The notes: generated from the letters alone by a model not told the origin. A DNA stretch of 64,000 bases from Actinomycetes bacterium (GCA_024641245.1 JAHEDK010000003.1:93011-157010); one strand, 5' to 3'. Positions 36,145-46,692 are shown, numbered from the stretch's first letter. Program-made: numbers and translations.

Positions 36145-36630
36145 TCAGTCGGCGATTGATGCGCGCGTGCCGTCGTTCAGCTCGATGAGCAACCCGGGCC
36201 GCACCTCTAGTTGCACCCCGCGCTGGCCGCCGCTCACGTAGACCGTCTCGTGCTGGAAAGCGGACTCGTCCACGTAGACCGGAATCCGCCGGGTCCGGCC
36301 GAATGGGCTGATGCCGCCGACCACGTATCCGGTCAGCCTCTCGGCGTCCTTGGAGTCCGCCAGGTGGGCGCGTTTGCCGAGGGCAGCCCGGGCGAGAGCC
36401 TTCATCGAGAGGTGGCGATCGACCGGAACAATGCCGACGGCCGGCCGGCCGTCGACCGAGGCAACCAGCGTCTTGAACATCCGGCCGCCATCTACACCCA
36501 CCGCCGCCGCCACCGACTCACCGTAGGAGCCCTCGTCGGAGGCGACGTGGTAATAGTGGACGTGGAACTCGGCTCCTGCTCTTTCGAGCGCCTGGATTGC
36601 CCGTGTCTTGGTCACGACGCATTGTTCCAC
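36145..36630 (-). CDS. YbaK/EbsC-family Cys-tRNA(Pro) deacylase
   Basis: Trans-editing aminoacyl-tRNA deacylase of 161 aa that clears mischarged Cys-tRNA(Pro). Family features are KTRAIQALERAGAEFHVHYY at the N-terminus, GRMFKTLVASVDGRPAVGIVPVDRHLSMKALA with the conserved Lys, and the C-terminal GGISPFGRTRRIPVYVDE and SGGQRGVQLEVRP. GTG 36630 is preferred because GAGGAG lies 6 nt upstream; the ATG at 36657 is also in frame. It is divergent from proC. Confidence 0.9.
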   Translation of the reverse strand: MEQCVVTKTRAIQALERAGAEFHVHYYHVASDEGSYGESVAAAVGVDGGRMFKTLVASVDGRPAVGIVPVDRHLSMKALARAALGKRAHLADSKDAERLTGYVVGGISPFGRTRRIPVYVDESAFQHETVYVSGGQRGVQLEVRPGLLIELNDGTRASIAD

Positions 36631-36670
36631 GCTCGGCTCCTCGCGCGTCGAGCTCATATACTGTTTCCTC

Positions 36671-37507
36671 GTGACTCACGAACATCCTTCCGTTGCGATT
36701 CTCGGCGCCGGAGCCATGGGGGAAGCCCTCGCCATGGGCTTGATCGACGCTGGTTGGGGGCACGCAGACATCGAACTCGCCGCCAGGCGAGCCGAGCGGG
36801 CTAGACGCGTCGAGGCAAACACCTCGTGCCGGTGTGTGCTCGATCCTGCCGAGATCCTGCCGGGCAAGGACGTCGTGGTTGTGGCGGTGAAGCCACGCGA
36901 TGTGCATCACCTTCTGGAACAGATCCACAACGCGCTCGGCGCCGGACAAGTCATCGTCTCGCTGGCTGCCGGGGTACCGACCACCGTCTTTGAGAAGGTT
37001 CTCGGTGCAATCCCCGTGGTGCGGGTGATGCCGAACACGCCAGCGATCGTGCGCCAGGGCATCACCGGTATGGCCGCCGGGGCCTACGCCGGCCCTTCCG
37101 ACCTCGATCTGGCCGAGCGAGTCCTGACCGCGGTCGGACCGGTGACCAGGCTCGACGAGCACCTCCTCGACGCAGTGACCGCAGTGTCTGGCACGGGGCC
37201 TGCGTATGCATTCCTGCTGGCTGAGGCACTCACAGAAGCAGCCATCCGTGAAGGGCTTCCCAGAGACGTGGCCGAACTGCTTGTTCACCAGACGATCAAA
37301 GGTGCCGGGCACCTCCTTGTCGATACAGGGCGCAGCCCCTTCGAGCTTCGATCTGAGGTGACCTCTCCCGGGGGCACAACCGCGGCGGCCATGCACGTGC
37401 TCGAGGAGCGTGGTTTTCGGGCACTCGTTGAAGATGCGGTCCGGGCCGCCGCCCAGCGATCGAGGGAGATGGGCGGATTCGCCGTCGCTGCCGAGGAGGA
37501 AACATGA
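36671..37507 (+). CDS. proC: Pyrroline-5-carboxylate reductase
   Basis: NAD(P)H enzyme of 278 aa that makes proline from pyrroline-5-carboxylate. The Rossmann motif is AILGAGAMGEALA; VVRVMPNTPAIVRQG, the ALSGSGPAY-type TAVSGTGPAYAFLLAEAL, and the C-terminal LRSEVTSPGGTTAAA are diagnostic. GTG 36671 gives a normal length. A TATACT hexamer lies 8 bp before the GTG, suggesting a leaderless or nearly leaderless transcript. Its stop overlaps the proline dehydrogenase start, so the biosynthetic and catabolic enzymes are made together. Confidence 0.94.
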   Translation: MTHEHPSVAILGAGAMGEALAMGLIDAGWGHADIELAARRAERARRVEANTSCRCVLDPAEILPGKDVVVVAVKPRDVHHLLEQIHNALGAGQVIVSLAAGVPTTVFEKVLGAIPVVRVMPNTPAIVRQGITGMAAGAYAGPSDLDLAERVLTAVGPVTRLDEHLLDAVTAVSGTGPAYAFLLAEALTEAAIREGLPRDVAELLVHQTIKGAGHLLVDTGRSPFELRSEVTSPGGTTAAAMHVLEERGFRALVEDAVRAAAQRSREMGGFAVAAEEET

Positions 37508-38418
37508 TCAACGCCTTCAGCAAAGTCATGCTGAAGGCAACCGATCTGCGGCTGTCGAAATGGCTTTTCACTGACCTGAATGCAGGTCGCAAACTGGCAC
37601 TGCGTTTCGTGGCCGGTGAGACGCTCGAAGAGGCGGTGGCGGTTGCAGAATCACTCAACGCCAAGGGAATGAGCGTCTCCATGGACCACCTCGGAGAGGC
37701 GGTCACGGATGTCGGCTCTGCCCGGGCTGCCCGCGACGATTATCTGGCCTGTCTCGACAAGATCGCCACCACCGGTCTCGATGCCAACGTGTCGGTGAAG
37801 CTCACCCAGCTAGGCCTCGCACTCGACCGGGGGATTGCGATAGAGGCGATGCGTCAGATCGCCGGGCGGGCGGCAGAGATCGAGACGACGGTCACCATCG
37901 ACATGGAAGACAGCCCCTATACCGATGCCACCTTCGACATCTACGAATTGATCCAGCAGGAATTCGGGAACGTTGGGGTGGCCGTTCAGTCATATCTCTA
38001 CCGGTCCGGAGCGGATATCTCCCGGATCGCTCCACTCGGCGGGCACATCCGACTCTGCAAGGGGGCATACGCTGAGCCTGAGTCGATTGCGATGAGCCGC
38101 AAGGAGCACGTCGATGCCAATTTCGCAACTCTGACCCGCCAGCTGATGAACCAGCACGTTGCTAAGCCGGCGATTGCCTCGCACGATGATCGGCTGATCG
38201 ACCTGGCGAGAACCCTGGTGGCCGGCCGCGCGTCGCCGTTCGAGTTCCAGATGCTGTTTGGAATCCGGACGCAACTGCAGGAAGAGCTGGTGCGTCAGGG
38301 TCACCCACTGCGCATCTATGTACCGTACGGCTCTGAGTGGTACCCCTACCTGACCCGGCGGCTGGCCGAACGCCCGGCGAACACGCTGTTCTTCATGCGA
38401 GCGTTGTTCGGCAAGTAG
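37504..38418 (+). CDS. Proline dehydrogenase (monofunctional)
   Basis: FAD enzyme of 304 aa that oxidises proline to pyrroline-5-carboxylate and passes electrons to the quinone pool. The beta/alpha barrel signatures are SVKLTQLGLALD, TIDMEDSPYTDATFDIY, VAVQSYLYRSGADI, GGHIRLCKGAYAEP and the C-terminal RIYVPYGSEWYPYLTRRLAERPAN, which carries the two substrate-binding Arg. It is a stand-alone PRODH, not a PutA fusion; no P5C dehydrogenase is adjacent. It overlaps proC by 4 bp. Confidence 0.94.
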   Translation: MINAFSKVMLKATDLRLSKWLFTDLNAGRKLALRFVAGETLEEAVAVAESLNAKGMSVSMDHLGEAVTDVGSARAARDDYLACLDKIATTGLDANVSVKLTQLGLALDRGIAIEAMRQIAGRAAEIETTVTIDMEDSPYTDATFDIYELIQQEFGNVGVAVQSYLYRSGADISRIAPLGGHIRLCKGAYAEPESIAMSRKEHVDANFATLTRQLMNQHVAKPAIASHDDRLIDLARTLVAGRASPFEFQMLFGIRTQLQEELVRQGHPLRIYVPYGSEWYPYLTRRLAERPANTLFFMRALFGK

Positions 38419-38459
38419 CGTGTGGAGAGCTACCGACGACGATTGTGCGAGGTGACGGA

Positions 38460-38921
38460 GTGCTCGAAGTAGGCCAACAAGCCCCCGTGTTCAAGCTCCC
38501 CGACGAGACTGGGACGCTGGTTTTCTCGTCCGACTACATCGGTCGGAACCTGGTGATCTTCTTCTATCCGAAGGCGATGACTCCCGGGTGCACTGCGGAG
38601 GCGTGCGACTTCCGCGACCGTGCCGATGCGTTGCTGGCCGGTGGATACTCGGTAGTGGGAGTGAGCCCGGATCCGATCGACCGGCTGGCCGCCTTCAAGG
38701 ACAAGGAGTCGCTGAATTACCCCCTCCTTTCGGATGAAGAGCACACGGCCGCTGCCGCGTATGGAGCCTGGGGAATCAAGAAGAACTACGGGCGCGAATA
38801 TGAGGGCCTGATCAGGTCGACCTTTGTTGTCGACGCGACGGGAACGTTGAGTCACGTCTACCGGAACGTGCGCGCCAAGGGGCATGTCGGTCGCGTGACG
38901 AGCGACCTCCTCGGCGCGTGA
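38460..38921 (+). CDS. Peroxiredoxin (BCP/PrxQ type)
   Basis: Thiol peroxidase of 153 aa that reduces hydrogen peroxide and lipid hydroperoxides. The peroxidatic Cys is in YPKAMTPGCTAEACDFRD; the second Cys five residues later is the resolving Cys of the atypical 2-Cys BCP class. GVSPDPIDRLAAFKDKESLNYPLLSDEE is typical of the family. GTG 38460 follows GAGG at good spacing; the frame is open further upstream inside the proline dehydrogenase gene but that part does not look like a peroxiredoxin. It may protect against oxidants formed by proline oxidation. Confidence 0.92.
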   Translation: MLEVGQQAPVFKLPDETGTLVFSSDYIGRNLVIFFYPKAMTPGCTAEACDFRDRADALLAGGYSVVGVSPDPIDRLAAFKDKESLNYPLLSDEEHTAAAAYGAWGIKKNYGREYEGLIRSTFVVDATGTLSHVYRNVRAKGHVGRVTSDLLGA

Positions 38922-38974
38922 CCGGAACCGTGCTTGCCCGCTGCCCGACAGACCCACCGGCTTGGCCCATCGCT

Positions 38975-40372
38975 ATGCTGCCGAAGGTGATACGCCGACT
39001 CTCGATCTTCGTGCTGGTTGTCTTGGCGGTCCTCGCTGCCGTACCTGCCCTCGCAGCCGAACCAGAAGACATCGCCGTCGAACTGGAGTTCCGCAACTAC
39101 GCAGCGGAGTCGGGCACTTCGGTGGATATCAATGCACTCGAGGAGCTCATTGTCGATGTCGATGCGGTCGGACAAAGCGTGTACTTCGTCGTCCTCGCAT
39201 CCGACCCGACCGGAGGCAACGACCTGTTCGCAGCCCGGCTACTCGACCTGCAACTCGCGGGCACGGTGGTCGTGATCTCTCCGAATGAGATTGGAGCGGC
39301 CTCATCCATCTTCGAAGACGCGGCCGTAGGCAATGCCGTCGACGCGGCATACGACAAGTTCCTCGATCGCGATGACATTGGGGCGTTCAGGGCGTTCGCC
39401 CAGGACCTTCCGAATAGCGTCCAGCCGGGGACCGGGTCCACGGCCGCGGTAGAAGAGCCGGCCCCGGCCTCGCAAGCATCCGGGGGAGGAGGAGGATGGT
39501 TCTTCCTCTTGTTCATCCTGTTCATCGTTGGGGGCATCGGCTTCATGCTTTGGCGCAACTCGCGGCGGGACGAAGCGGTTGCCGAAGGCCGGGTGGATGA
39601 AGCGCAGGATGAACTCAAGGGGCAGTTGGACGTCATCGCCAACGAGATCCTCGATCTCTCCGATCGGGTGACCGTTGCCGAGAACGATGAGGCGCTGGCG
39701 CACTTCCGCGCCGCCAGCGACACGTTTTCGGAAGTGACCGACGCGGCAGAAACAGCCACGGCTCTTGCCGATCTCGAGGCGCTCTCAGATCGCCTCGATC
39801 GCGCTCGCTGGCAACTCGAAGCTGCCGAAGCCCTCATTGAAGGCAGGGAGGTTCCACCCGAGCCGGAAGACCGGCCTGCTCATTGCTTTTTTGATCCTGC
39901 TCACCGTGCAGGTGTAGAAGAAGCGGAGATCCGCACTCCTGCCGGTTCGAAGACGGTGAGTGTCTGCCGCGAGTGCGCCGCAAAGCTTCGCAAAGGCGAG
40001 ACGCCGACGCCACGTTCGATCAACGTTGGAGGGCGGCCGGTCCCGGCACCTCGGGCACCGCGATCGTACGGTGGCGGTGGGCTCGACTGGCTTGGAGCCT
40101 TCTCGATCATTCTCGGGGGACGCGACAATGGCACCTCCTACGATTTCGGAAGCACGCGTCGCGCCAACCGGAGTAGCGGAAGCCGCGGGGGCGTCGGCTC
40201 AATGCTGGGCCGCCTCGGCACTCGGAGCCGCGGAACCGCTCCGATAGGCGGGACGCGGAGCACGACGCGGTCGACGCCCCGTCGAGCCGCGACCAAGCGA
40301 ACCGCTCCCCGGTCCACGTCCTCGAGCACCCCGGCGCCAAAGGTCAAAGGAAGGGCTCGCCGCCGGCGCTAG
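38975..40372 (+). CDS. TPM-domain membrane protein with Cys motif and Arg/Ser-rich tail
   Basis: Protein of 465 aa. A signal peptide or first TM (RLSIFVLVVLAVLAAVPALAAEP) precedes a TPM-like domain (about residues 25-140). A Gly-rich stretch and TM helix (WFFLLFILFIVGGIGFMLW) follow, then a charged coiled-coil (about 190-280). Next comes a Cys-containing segment (AHCFFDPAHRAG, SVCREC) and a Ser/Arg/Gly/Thr-rich basic tail. TPM proteins are linked to envelope maintenance and photosystem repair. It lies directly upstream of pspA. GTG 38918, overlapping the peroxiredoxin stop, is an alternative start. Function is inferred from neighbourhood. Confidence 0.78.
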   Translation: MLPKVIRRLSIFVLVVLAVLAAVPALAAEPEDIAVELEFRNYAAESGTSVDINALEELIVDVDAVGQSVYFVVLASDPTGGNDLFAARLLDLQLAGTVVVISPNEIGAASSIFEDAAVGNAVDAAYDKFLDRDDIGAFRAFAQDLPNSVQPGTGSTAAVEEPAPASQASGGGGGWFFLLFILFIVGGIGFMLWRNSRRDEAVAEGRVDEAQDELKGQLDVIANEILDLSDRVTVAENDEALAHFRAASDTFSEVTDAAETATALADLEALSDRLDRARWQLEAAEALIEGREVPPEPEDRPAHCFFDPAHRAGVEEAEIRTPAGSKTVSVCRECAAKLRKGETPTPRSINVGGRPVPAPRAPRSYGGGGLDWLGAFSIILGGRDNGTSYDFGSTRRANRSSGSRGGVGSMLGRLGTRSRGTAPIGGTRSTTRSTPRRAATKRTAPRSTSSSTPAPKVKGRARRRR

Positions 40373-40496
40373 AACCTGTTTCCGGCGCCTTCTCGCTCGG
40401 ATCCACTACGAGCAACATGTGACCCGGTGTTCGCCTCCACCGCCTCCTTCCCGGTCTTAGTATGGTTCGCAGTCATCGACAGAGATCGGAGAGACG

Positions 40497-41213
40497 ATGT
40501 TCAAACGCGTGTGGGGGTACATCAAGGCATTGTTCAGGCGCACCGTCGAAGGTGCCATGGATCCTGAAGTGGAGATCGAGCAAGCCATCCAAGAGGCACG
40601 CAGACAGGATCAGGTACTGCGGAACCAGGCTGCCAAAGTCATCGCCCACCGAACTCAGCTGGAAGCCAAGATCGAGCAGGCTGCCGACACCGTTGGCGAG
40701 GCTCGCGAGATGGCTAAGAAAGCCCTGCTGCGCGGCGAGGAGGCTAAAGCGCAGGGTGATCTCGACGGACTGAACAAATGGAATCAGGCTGCTCAAAGCC
40801 TGGCTCTCAAGCTCCAGGCAGGCGAGAACAACCTCAACGGACTGAAGGATCAGTACGAGGTCTCCGTGAATCAGGCCGAGGACGCCAAGCGAGCTGTTCA
40901 GCAGAACGCGATGCGGCTGCAAGAACTGGCCGCCAAACGGATGGAATTGGTCGGTCAACTCCAACAGGCCAAGATGCAGGAAGCGGTCAACTCGGCCGTC
41001 GAGTCGATCTCGGCGTCGATGGAAATCGAACAACCCAGCCTCGACAAGGTCCAGGACAAGATTCAGGCGCGACTATCAGAAGCGAAGGCTCGTGCCGAGT
41101 TGCGCGAAGCGACCCCCGAAGGCTCGGAGGCTGAGCTGCGTGAGGCAATCTCGCTGGCCCAGGCCGACACCAAGCTCGAAGAGCTGAAGGCGGAACTCGG
41201 GCTGACGGAGTAG
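40497..41213 (+). CDS. PspA/IM30 family envelope stress protein
   Basis: ESCRT-III-like coiled-coil protein of 238 aa. MFKRVWGYIKALFRRTVEGAMDPEVEIEQAIQEAR begins with an amphipathic helix that binds membrane, followed by long Ala/Glu/Gln-rich helices to the C-terminus. PspA oligomers repair or stabilise stressed membranes. The ribosome site GGAGAG precedes the ATG. It is paired with the TPM-domain gene upstream and followed by a strong terminator, so the two may form an envelope stress unit. Confidence 0.91.
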   Translation: MFKRVWGYIKALFRRTVEGAMDPEVEIEQAIQEARRQDQVLRNQAAKVIAHRTQLEAKIEQAADTVGEAREMAKKALLRGEEAKAQGDLDGLNKWNQAAQSLALKLQAGENNLNGLKDQYEVSVNQAEDAKRAVQQNAMRLQELAAKRMELVGQLQQAKMQEAVNSAVESISASMEIEQPSLDKVQDKIQARLSEAKARAELREATPEGSEAELREAISLAQADTKLEELKAELGLTE

Positions 41214-41236
41214 CAGCGCCGGATCGTTCGTGATTA

Positions 41237-41270
41237 GTGCCGCAGCGGCAGAAGCCGCTGCGGCACCTTT
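41237..41270 (+). terminator. Strong Rho-independent terminator after pspA
   Basis: A 13 bp perfect stem, GTGCCGCAGCGGC with GCCGCTGCGGCAC, encloses an AGAA loop and is followed by CTTTTCCCCC. It ends the pspA transcript 24 bp after the stop codon. Confidence 0.88.
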
Positions 41271-41402
41271 TCCCCCTTCGGGGAGATCGAAACGCGTCGA
41301 CTCGCTACTCGCGACTCTGTGACCTTCGACCCTGACGGGGAGCCGTCTGCCGGGCGGGAGGTTCGTAGACTCCTTCGCATCGCCCAGACGAAAGGACGAA
41401 TC

Positions 41403-43553
<2,151 letters not shown>

Positions 43554-43560
43554 GCTCGAG

Positions 43561-43586
43561 CCTCGAGAGCTGAGCTGCTCTCGAGG
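43561..43586 (+). terminator. Stem-loop after the EtfD-like gene
   Basis: CCTCGAGAGC and GCTCTCGAGG form a perfect 10 bp stem with a TGAGCT loop, 7 bp after the stop codon. No T tract follows, so it may be a processing or weak termination site. Confidence 0.5.
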
Positions 43587-43654
43587 GCCCAGCGGCGCCG
43601 ACACTTGGTTCCGCGGAGGCCCTGTAGCCTCATACCAGACGGCCGCGCTAAGCA

Positions 43655-43683
43655 TTGCTGTCCCTACTAAGAGTGACTATGAT
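43655..43683 (+). promoter_or_regulatory. Sigma70-like promoter for the small zinc-ribbon gene
   Basis: TTGCTG (43655-43660), a 17 bp spacer and TATGAT (43678-43683) match the housekeeping consensus well. It lies about 100 bp upstream of the TTG start at 43782. Confidence 0.55.
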
Positions 43684-43781
43684 TGATGCTGCGGATCGCG
43701 GCCGGGCGGGCGGCGATTCCACGGAAGCGTGAACCGCCACTGGTCGGTTGACGTGGCCCCTGGGGAGCAAGGGAGGCTCGA

Positions 43782-44057
43782 TTGCGGCACAAATCGGATT
43801 GCAAAAAGGGAACGCACGCGTTCGGACGCCAGGTCGATGTGGGAGGCGGAATCCGGCGCCAGGTGTGCAAATCGTGTGGGTTGGTCGAGATAGATCTGAG
43901 CTCCGATACGGAAGTCGAGGGTTCCAAGCTGTTTGCCCCTGTTCGGACGGACAGCATCTTCGCCATTCAATCTGTGCTGGAAGCCGAGTTCGAGCTACCC
44001 GAGCGCCGTTTTGGGGTTCGTCCCTCTCGCAGGTCGATCGCCAGCGACGTGTCCTGA
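43782..44057 (+). CDS. Small zinc-ribbon-like protein of unknown function
   Basis: Protein of 91 aa starting at TTG with a strong GGGAGG site 5-6 nt upstream. The N-terminus reads HKSDCKKGTHAFGRQVDVGG, then RRQVCKSCGLVEIDL, giving one CxxC knuckle and an isolated Cys and His that could complete a zinc site. The rest is charged with no known motif, and the C-terminus is basic (RRFGVRPSRRS). It has its own promoter candidate. It may be a nucleic-acid-binding or regulatory miniprotein; this is a guess. Confidence 0.62.
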   Translation: MRHKSDCKKGTHAFGRQVDVGGGIRRQVCKSCGLVEIDLSSDTEVEGSKLFAPVRTDSIFAIQSVLEAEFELPERRFGVRPSRRSIASDVS

Positions 44058-44250
44058 AGAGTAATCCCGACCCGGAGTGGGACGGCCTCTCGGTCACGTC
44101 GGCCGAAACCCCGCGATCACCGGATTCGATACATTCACCGACAGGATCACGATCCTGGGGGCCGCGGGGCGGCGGCAACGGTGACGATCACCGTGACTGC
44201 CTCGTAATCTGAGTACCGGGTACATCTCGTTCCTTTTCTCACCGAACTCT

Positions 44251-44267
44251 CAGATGGTTTCCAGATG
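44251..44267 (+). promoter_or_regulatory. Direct repeat CAGATG with 11 bp spacing upstream of the exporter operon
   Basis: CAGATG at 44251-44256 and 44262-44267 is one helical turn apart, the spacing used by OmpR/PhoB-type response regulators. It lies about 150 bp upstream of the adaptor gene. The rest of the 357 bp gap 44058-44413 shows no open reading frame I can support. Confidence 0.35.
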
Positions 44268-44380
44268 TGCCTTAGATCCGCCGGGCATCCTCCGGTAGGA
44301 ACGTGAGACTTCGCCATTGGACAAGAGGGTGTGGCGAGAGGTGACTTCGATCCCTCAACTCGGTCCTGGCCCCGGCCCAC

Positions 44381-44396
44381 TCTGATTGCGATCAGA
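44381..44396. promoter_or_regulatory. TCTGAT-TGCG-ATCAGA palindrome before the adaptor gene
   Basis: A perfect 6 bp inverted repeat with a 4 bp spacer lies 17 bp before the ATG at 44414 and next to the GAGAGG ribosome site. It could bind a dimeric repressor. Confidence 0.4.
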
Positions 44397-44413
44397 ACAC
44401 GAGAGGATGCAAG

Positions 44414-45994
44414 ATGAGTGAAACCAAGGTCACATCGGAGTCACACATGCCACTAGATGACGAATCCTCACTCGAGGGTGTGGGAGAGACCACGACCACA
44501 ACGCGGCGACGTCGACGCTGGATGGGGTGGGTGGCCGGTCTCCTGGTCGTGGCAGGCGCGGCCACCGGTGCAGCGCTCACGGCCAACGAGGCCGCTTCCG
44601 ATTCGACTGCGGTCTCAGCCGTCCGCCTGAATTACGGGGAGGCGGTCATCACCGATCTCGTACAAACCGAGAGCTTCGACGGCACGCTCGGCACCGTGGA
44701 AGGCGATCCTGTGACCACCCAGTTCTCAGGCACCGTCACGAGCGCGGCGGCCGCCGGCGAGAGGGTTGAGCAGGGTGATGTGTTGTTCAGCATTGATGGA
44801 GAACCCGTCGTACTCCTGTACGGCGAGGCGCCCGCCTATCGCGATCTGGCACGCGGTGTCGACAGCATGAGCGTGCCGGGCCGGCTGGCGGGAACCATCA
44901 CAGGCATCGTCGCACCGGGGACCGCGGTGGAGCAGGGCGACGTCTTGTACCGGGTGAACGGGGAGCCTGTTGTGGTGCTCTACGGTGAGGTTCCGGCCTA
45001 CCGGGCCCTGCGCGACGCCCCCACCAATCTCGAAGGCGACGATGTCGAGCAACTCGAGGCGGCGCTCGTCGCCCTCGGCTACGACGGCGGCGAGACCGTG
45101 ACCGTCGACCGGGAATTCACCTACAACACTGCACAGATGGTGGAAACCTGGCAAGAAGACATCGGCGCCGACGTCGACGGGGTCGTCGACCTCGGTGAGG
45201 TGGTCTTCATCCCGGGCCCTGCCCAGGTTCGGAGTGGTGCGGCGATCGGGGAGGCCACGGGTACGGGGGGGCCCGTCGCTACTCTCATAACCGGTGAGGC
45301 AATGACGGGGGCCGACGTGGAGCAACTTGAAGCCGCACTCGGTGCTCTCGGCTTCAATCCCGGCACCGCGGACGGCACGTTCACCGATGAGACCCGGATC
45401 GCCGTCCTCGAATGGCAGGCTGCGACGGGACTCTCTGCGGATGGCGTCGTCGACCTCGGTGAGATTGTGTTCCTGGAGGGTGCTGTGCGAGTGAGCGATC
45501 GGCTCGCATCGGTCGGTGCTCGCGTCAATGCCGGCAGCCCTGTACTAGCGGTTTCATCGTCCGAGAAAGTGGTCCGCCTCGACCTGCCTGCGCGCAACCA
45601 GGGCATTGTTTCGGTCGGCGATGAAGTCATCATCGTGATGCCGGACTTCTCGGAGACACCCGGTGTCGTTGCCTCTGTCGCTACTACCGCTTCCGTCGAC
45701 CAGGGCAACCAGGCTGTGTTCGAAGTGATTGTGGAGCTCATCGATCCGTCCGTGGCGGATGGTCTCGACGAGGCCCCCGTCGATGTGGATGTGATCTCGG
45801 AGTCGGTTGAGAACGTGCTGGCAGTCCCCGTATCCTCGCTCGTCGCTCTGACTGAAGGCGGCTACGCCGTTAGGGTCGACCGGGCTGGGGACGGGCCGCA
45901 ATTGGTGGCCGTCGACCCCGGGTTCTTCGCGGACGGCCTCGTCGAGATCACCAGCAGCGAGGTGCAAGCGGGCGATCGGGTCGTGGTGCCGTGA
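44414..45994 (+). CDS. MacA/HlyD-like adaptor with duplicated lipoyl-like and peptidoglycan-binding domains
   Basis: Membrane-anchored extracytoplasmic adaptor of 526 aa for the ABC exporter encoded next. An Arg-rich stretch and TM helix (WMGWVAGLLVVAGAATGAAL) start it. Two similar beta-hairpin (lipoyl-like) units follow, each with AGxxVEQGDVLxxxxGEPVVxLYGE. Two peptidoglycan-binding-type units come next, each with DVEQLEAALxALGxxxG and ADGVVDLGEIVF. A barrel/membrane-proximal-like domain is at the C-terminus (VVRLDLPARNQGIVSVGDEVII). The PG-binding repeats would fix the exporter to the wall of a Gram-positive type envelope. The ATPase start overlaps its stop. Confidence 0.85.
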   Translation: MSETKVTSESHMPLDDESSLEGVGETTTTTRRRRRWMGWVAGLLVVAGAATGAALTANEAASDSTAVSAVRLNYGEAVITDLVQTESFDGTLGTVEGDPVTTQFSGTVTSAAAAGERVEQGDVLFSIDGEPVVLLYGEAPAYRDLARGVDSMSVPGRLAGTITGIVAPGTAVEQGDVLYRVNGEPVVVLYGEVPAYRALRDAPTNLEGDDVEQLEAALVALGYDGGETVTVDREFTYNTAQMVETWQEDIGADVDGVVDLGEVVFIPGPAQVRSGAAIGEATGTGGPVATLITGEAMTGADVEQLEAALGALGFNPGTADGTFTDETRIAVLEWQAATGLSADGVVDLGEIVFLEGAVRVSDRLASVGARVNAGSPVLAVSSSEKVVRLDLPARNQGIVSVGDEVIIVMPDFSETPGVVASVATTASVDQGNQAVFEVIVELIDPSVADGLDEAPVDVDVISESVENVLAVPVSSLVALTEGGYAVRVDRAGDGPQLVAVDPGFFADGLVEITSSEVQAGDRVVVP

Positions 45995-46692
45995 TGCCGT
46001 CCGAGCCGGTCCTTTCCCTGCACAATGTGTTCAAGGAGTACCCGACCACACCGGTGGTTCGTGCGCTCCGTGGCGTGAGCTTTGCAGTCAACTCAGGTGA
46101 GCTCGTCGCCGTGGTCGGTCCATCTGGATCCGGCAAGTCGACTCTGTTGCACATCATGGGAACCCTGGATCGACCAACCTCCGGCGAGGTTACGGTGGCG
46201 GGTTTCCAGGTCTCCCAGCTGTCTGATAAGGACATGTCGTCGCTGCGAGCCCATCACATCGGCTTCGTGTTCCAGCAGTTCCACCTACTCAGCGGTTTCA
46301 CCGCGCTCGATAACGTGGCGGATGGCTTGCTCTACACGGGCTTGCCGTTGCGCACTCGTCGCGAGATGGCGGAAGTTGCGCTGCGCAGGGCCGGCATGGG
46401 TCACCGCCTCGACCACGTTGCCACCAAGTTGTCCGGTGGCGAGCGCCAACGTGTGGCAACCGCCAGGGCTCTGATCGGCAATCCCTCGATCGTGCTGGCG
46501 GATGAACCAACCGGCAACCTCGACTCGAAGACATCTGATGCAATCGTCGAACTCATCGAAGAACTGAACGAGAGCGGCACGACCATCGTGGTGATCACCC
46601 ACAACCCTGAGATTGCCGAGCACTTCCCTCGCTCCGTTGGTCTTCGCGATGGACAGATCGAGTACGACACCTCCTGGAAGGACGTTGCCTGA
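45994..46692 (+). CDS. ABC transporter ATP-binding protein (MacB type)
   Basis: ATPase of 232 aa. Walker A GPSGSGKST, Q-loop FVFQQFHLLSGFTALDNV, signature LSGGERQRVATARAL, Walker B IVLADEPTGNLD and switch His in VVITHNPE are all intact. It powers the MacB-like permease that follows. ATG 45994 overlaps the adaptor stop (TGATG); GTG 45991 is also possible. The stop overlaps the permease start by one base, so the three genes form one coupled operon. Confidence 0.94.
   Translation: MPSEPVLSLHNVFKEYPTTPVVRALRGVSFAVNSGELVAVVGPSGSGKSTLLHIMGTLDRPTSGEVTVAGFQVSQLSDKDMSSLRAHHIGFVFQQFHLLSGFTALDNVADGLLYTGLPLRTRREMAEVALRRAGMGHRLDHVATKLSGGERQRVATARALIGNPSIVLADEPTGNLDSKTSDAIVELIEELNESGTTIVVITHNPEIAEHFPRSVGLRDGQIEYDTSWKDVA

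Noticed and set aside
36671..38418. PutA-type bifunctional proline enzyme
   Set aside because: The second gene encodes only the PRODH barrel and the first is a clear ProC reductase; no P5C dehydrogenase domain is present.
38337..38459. Upstream extension of the peroxiredoxin frame inside the proline dehydrogenase gene
   Set aside because: The extension does not resemble a peroxiredoxin and the GTG at 38460 has a ribosome site.
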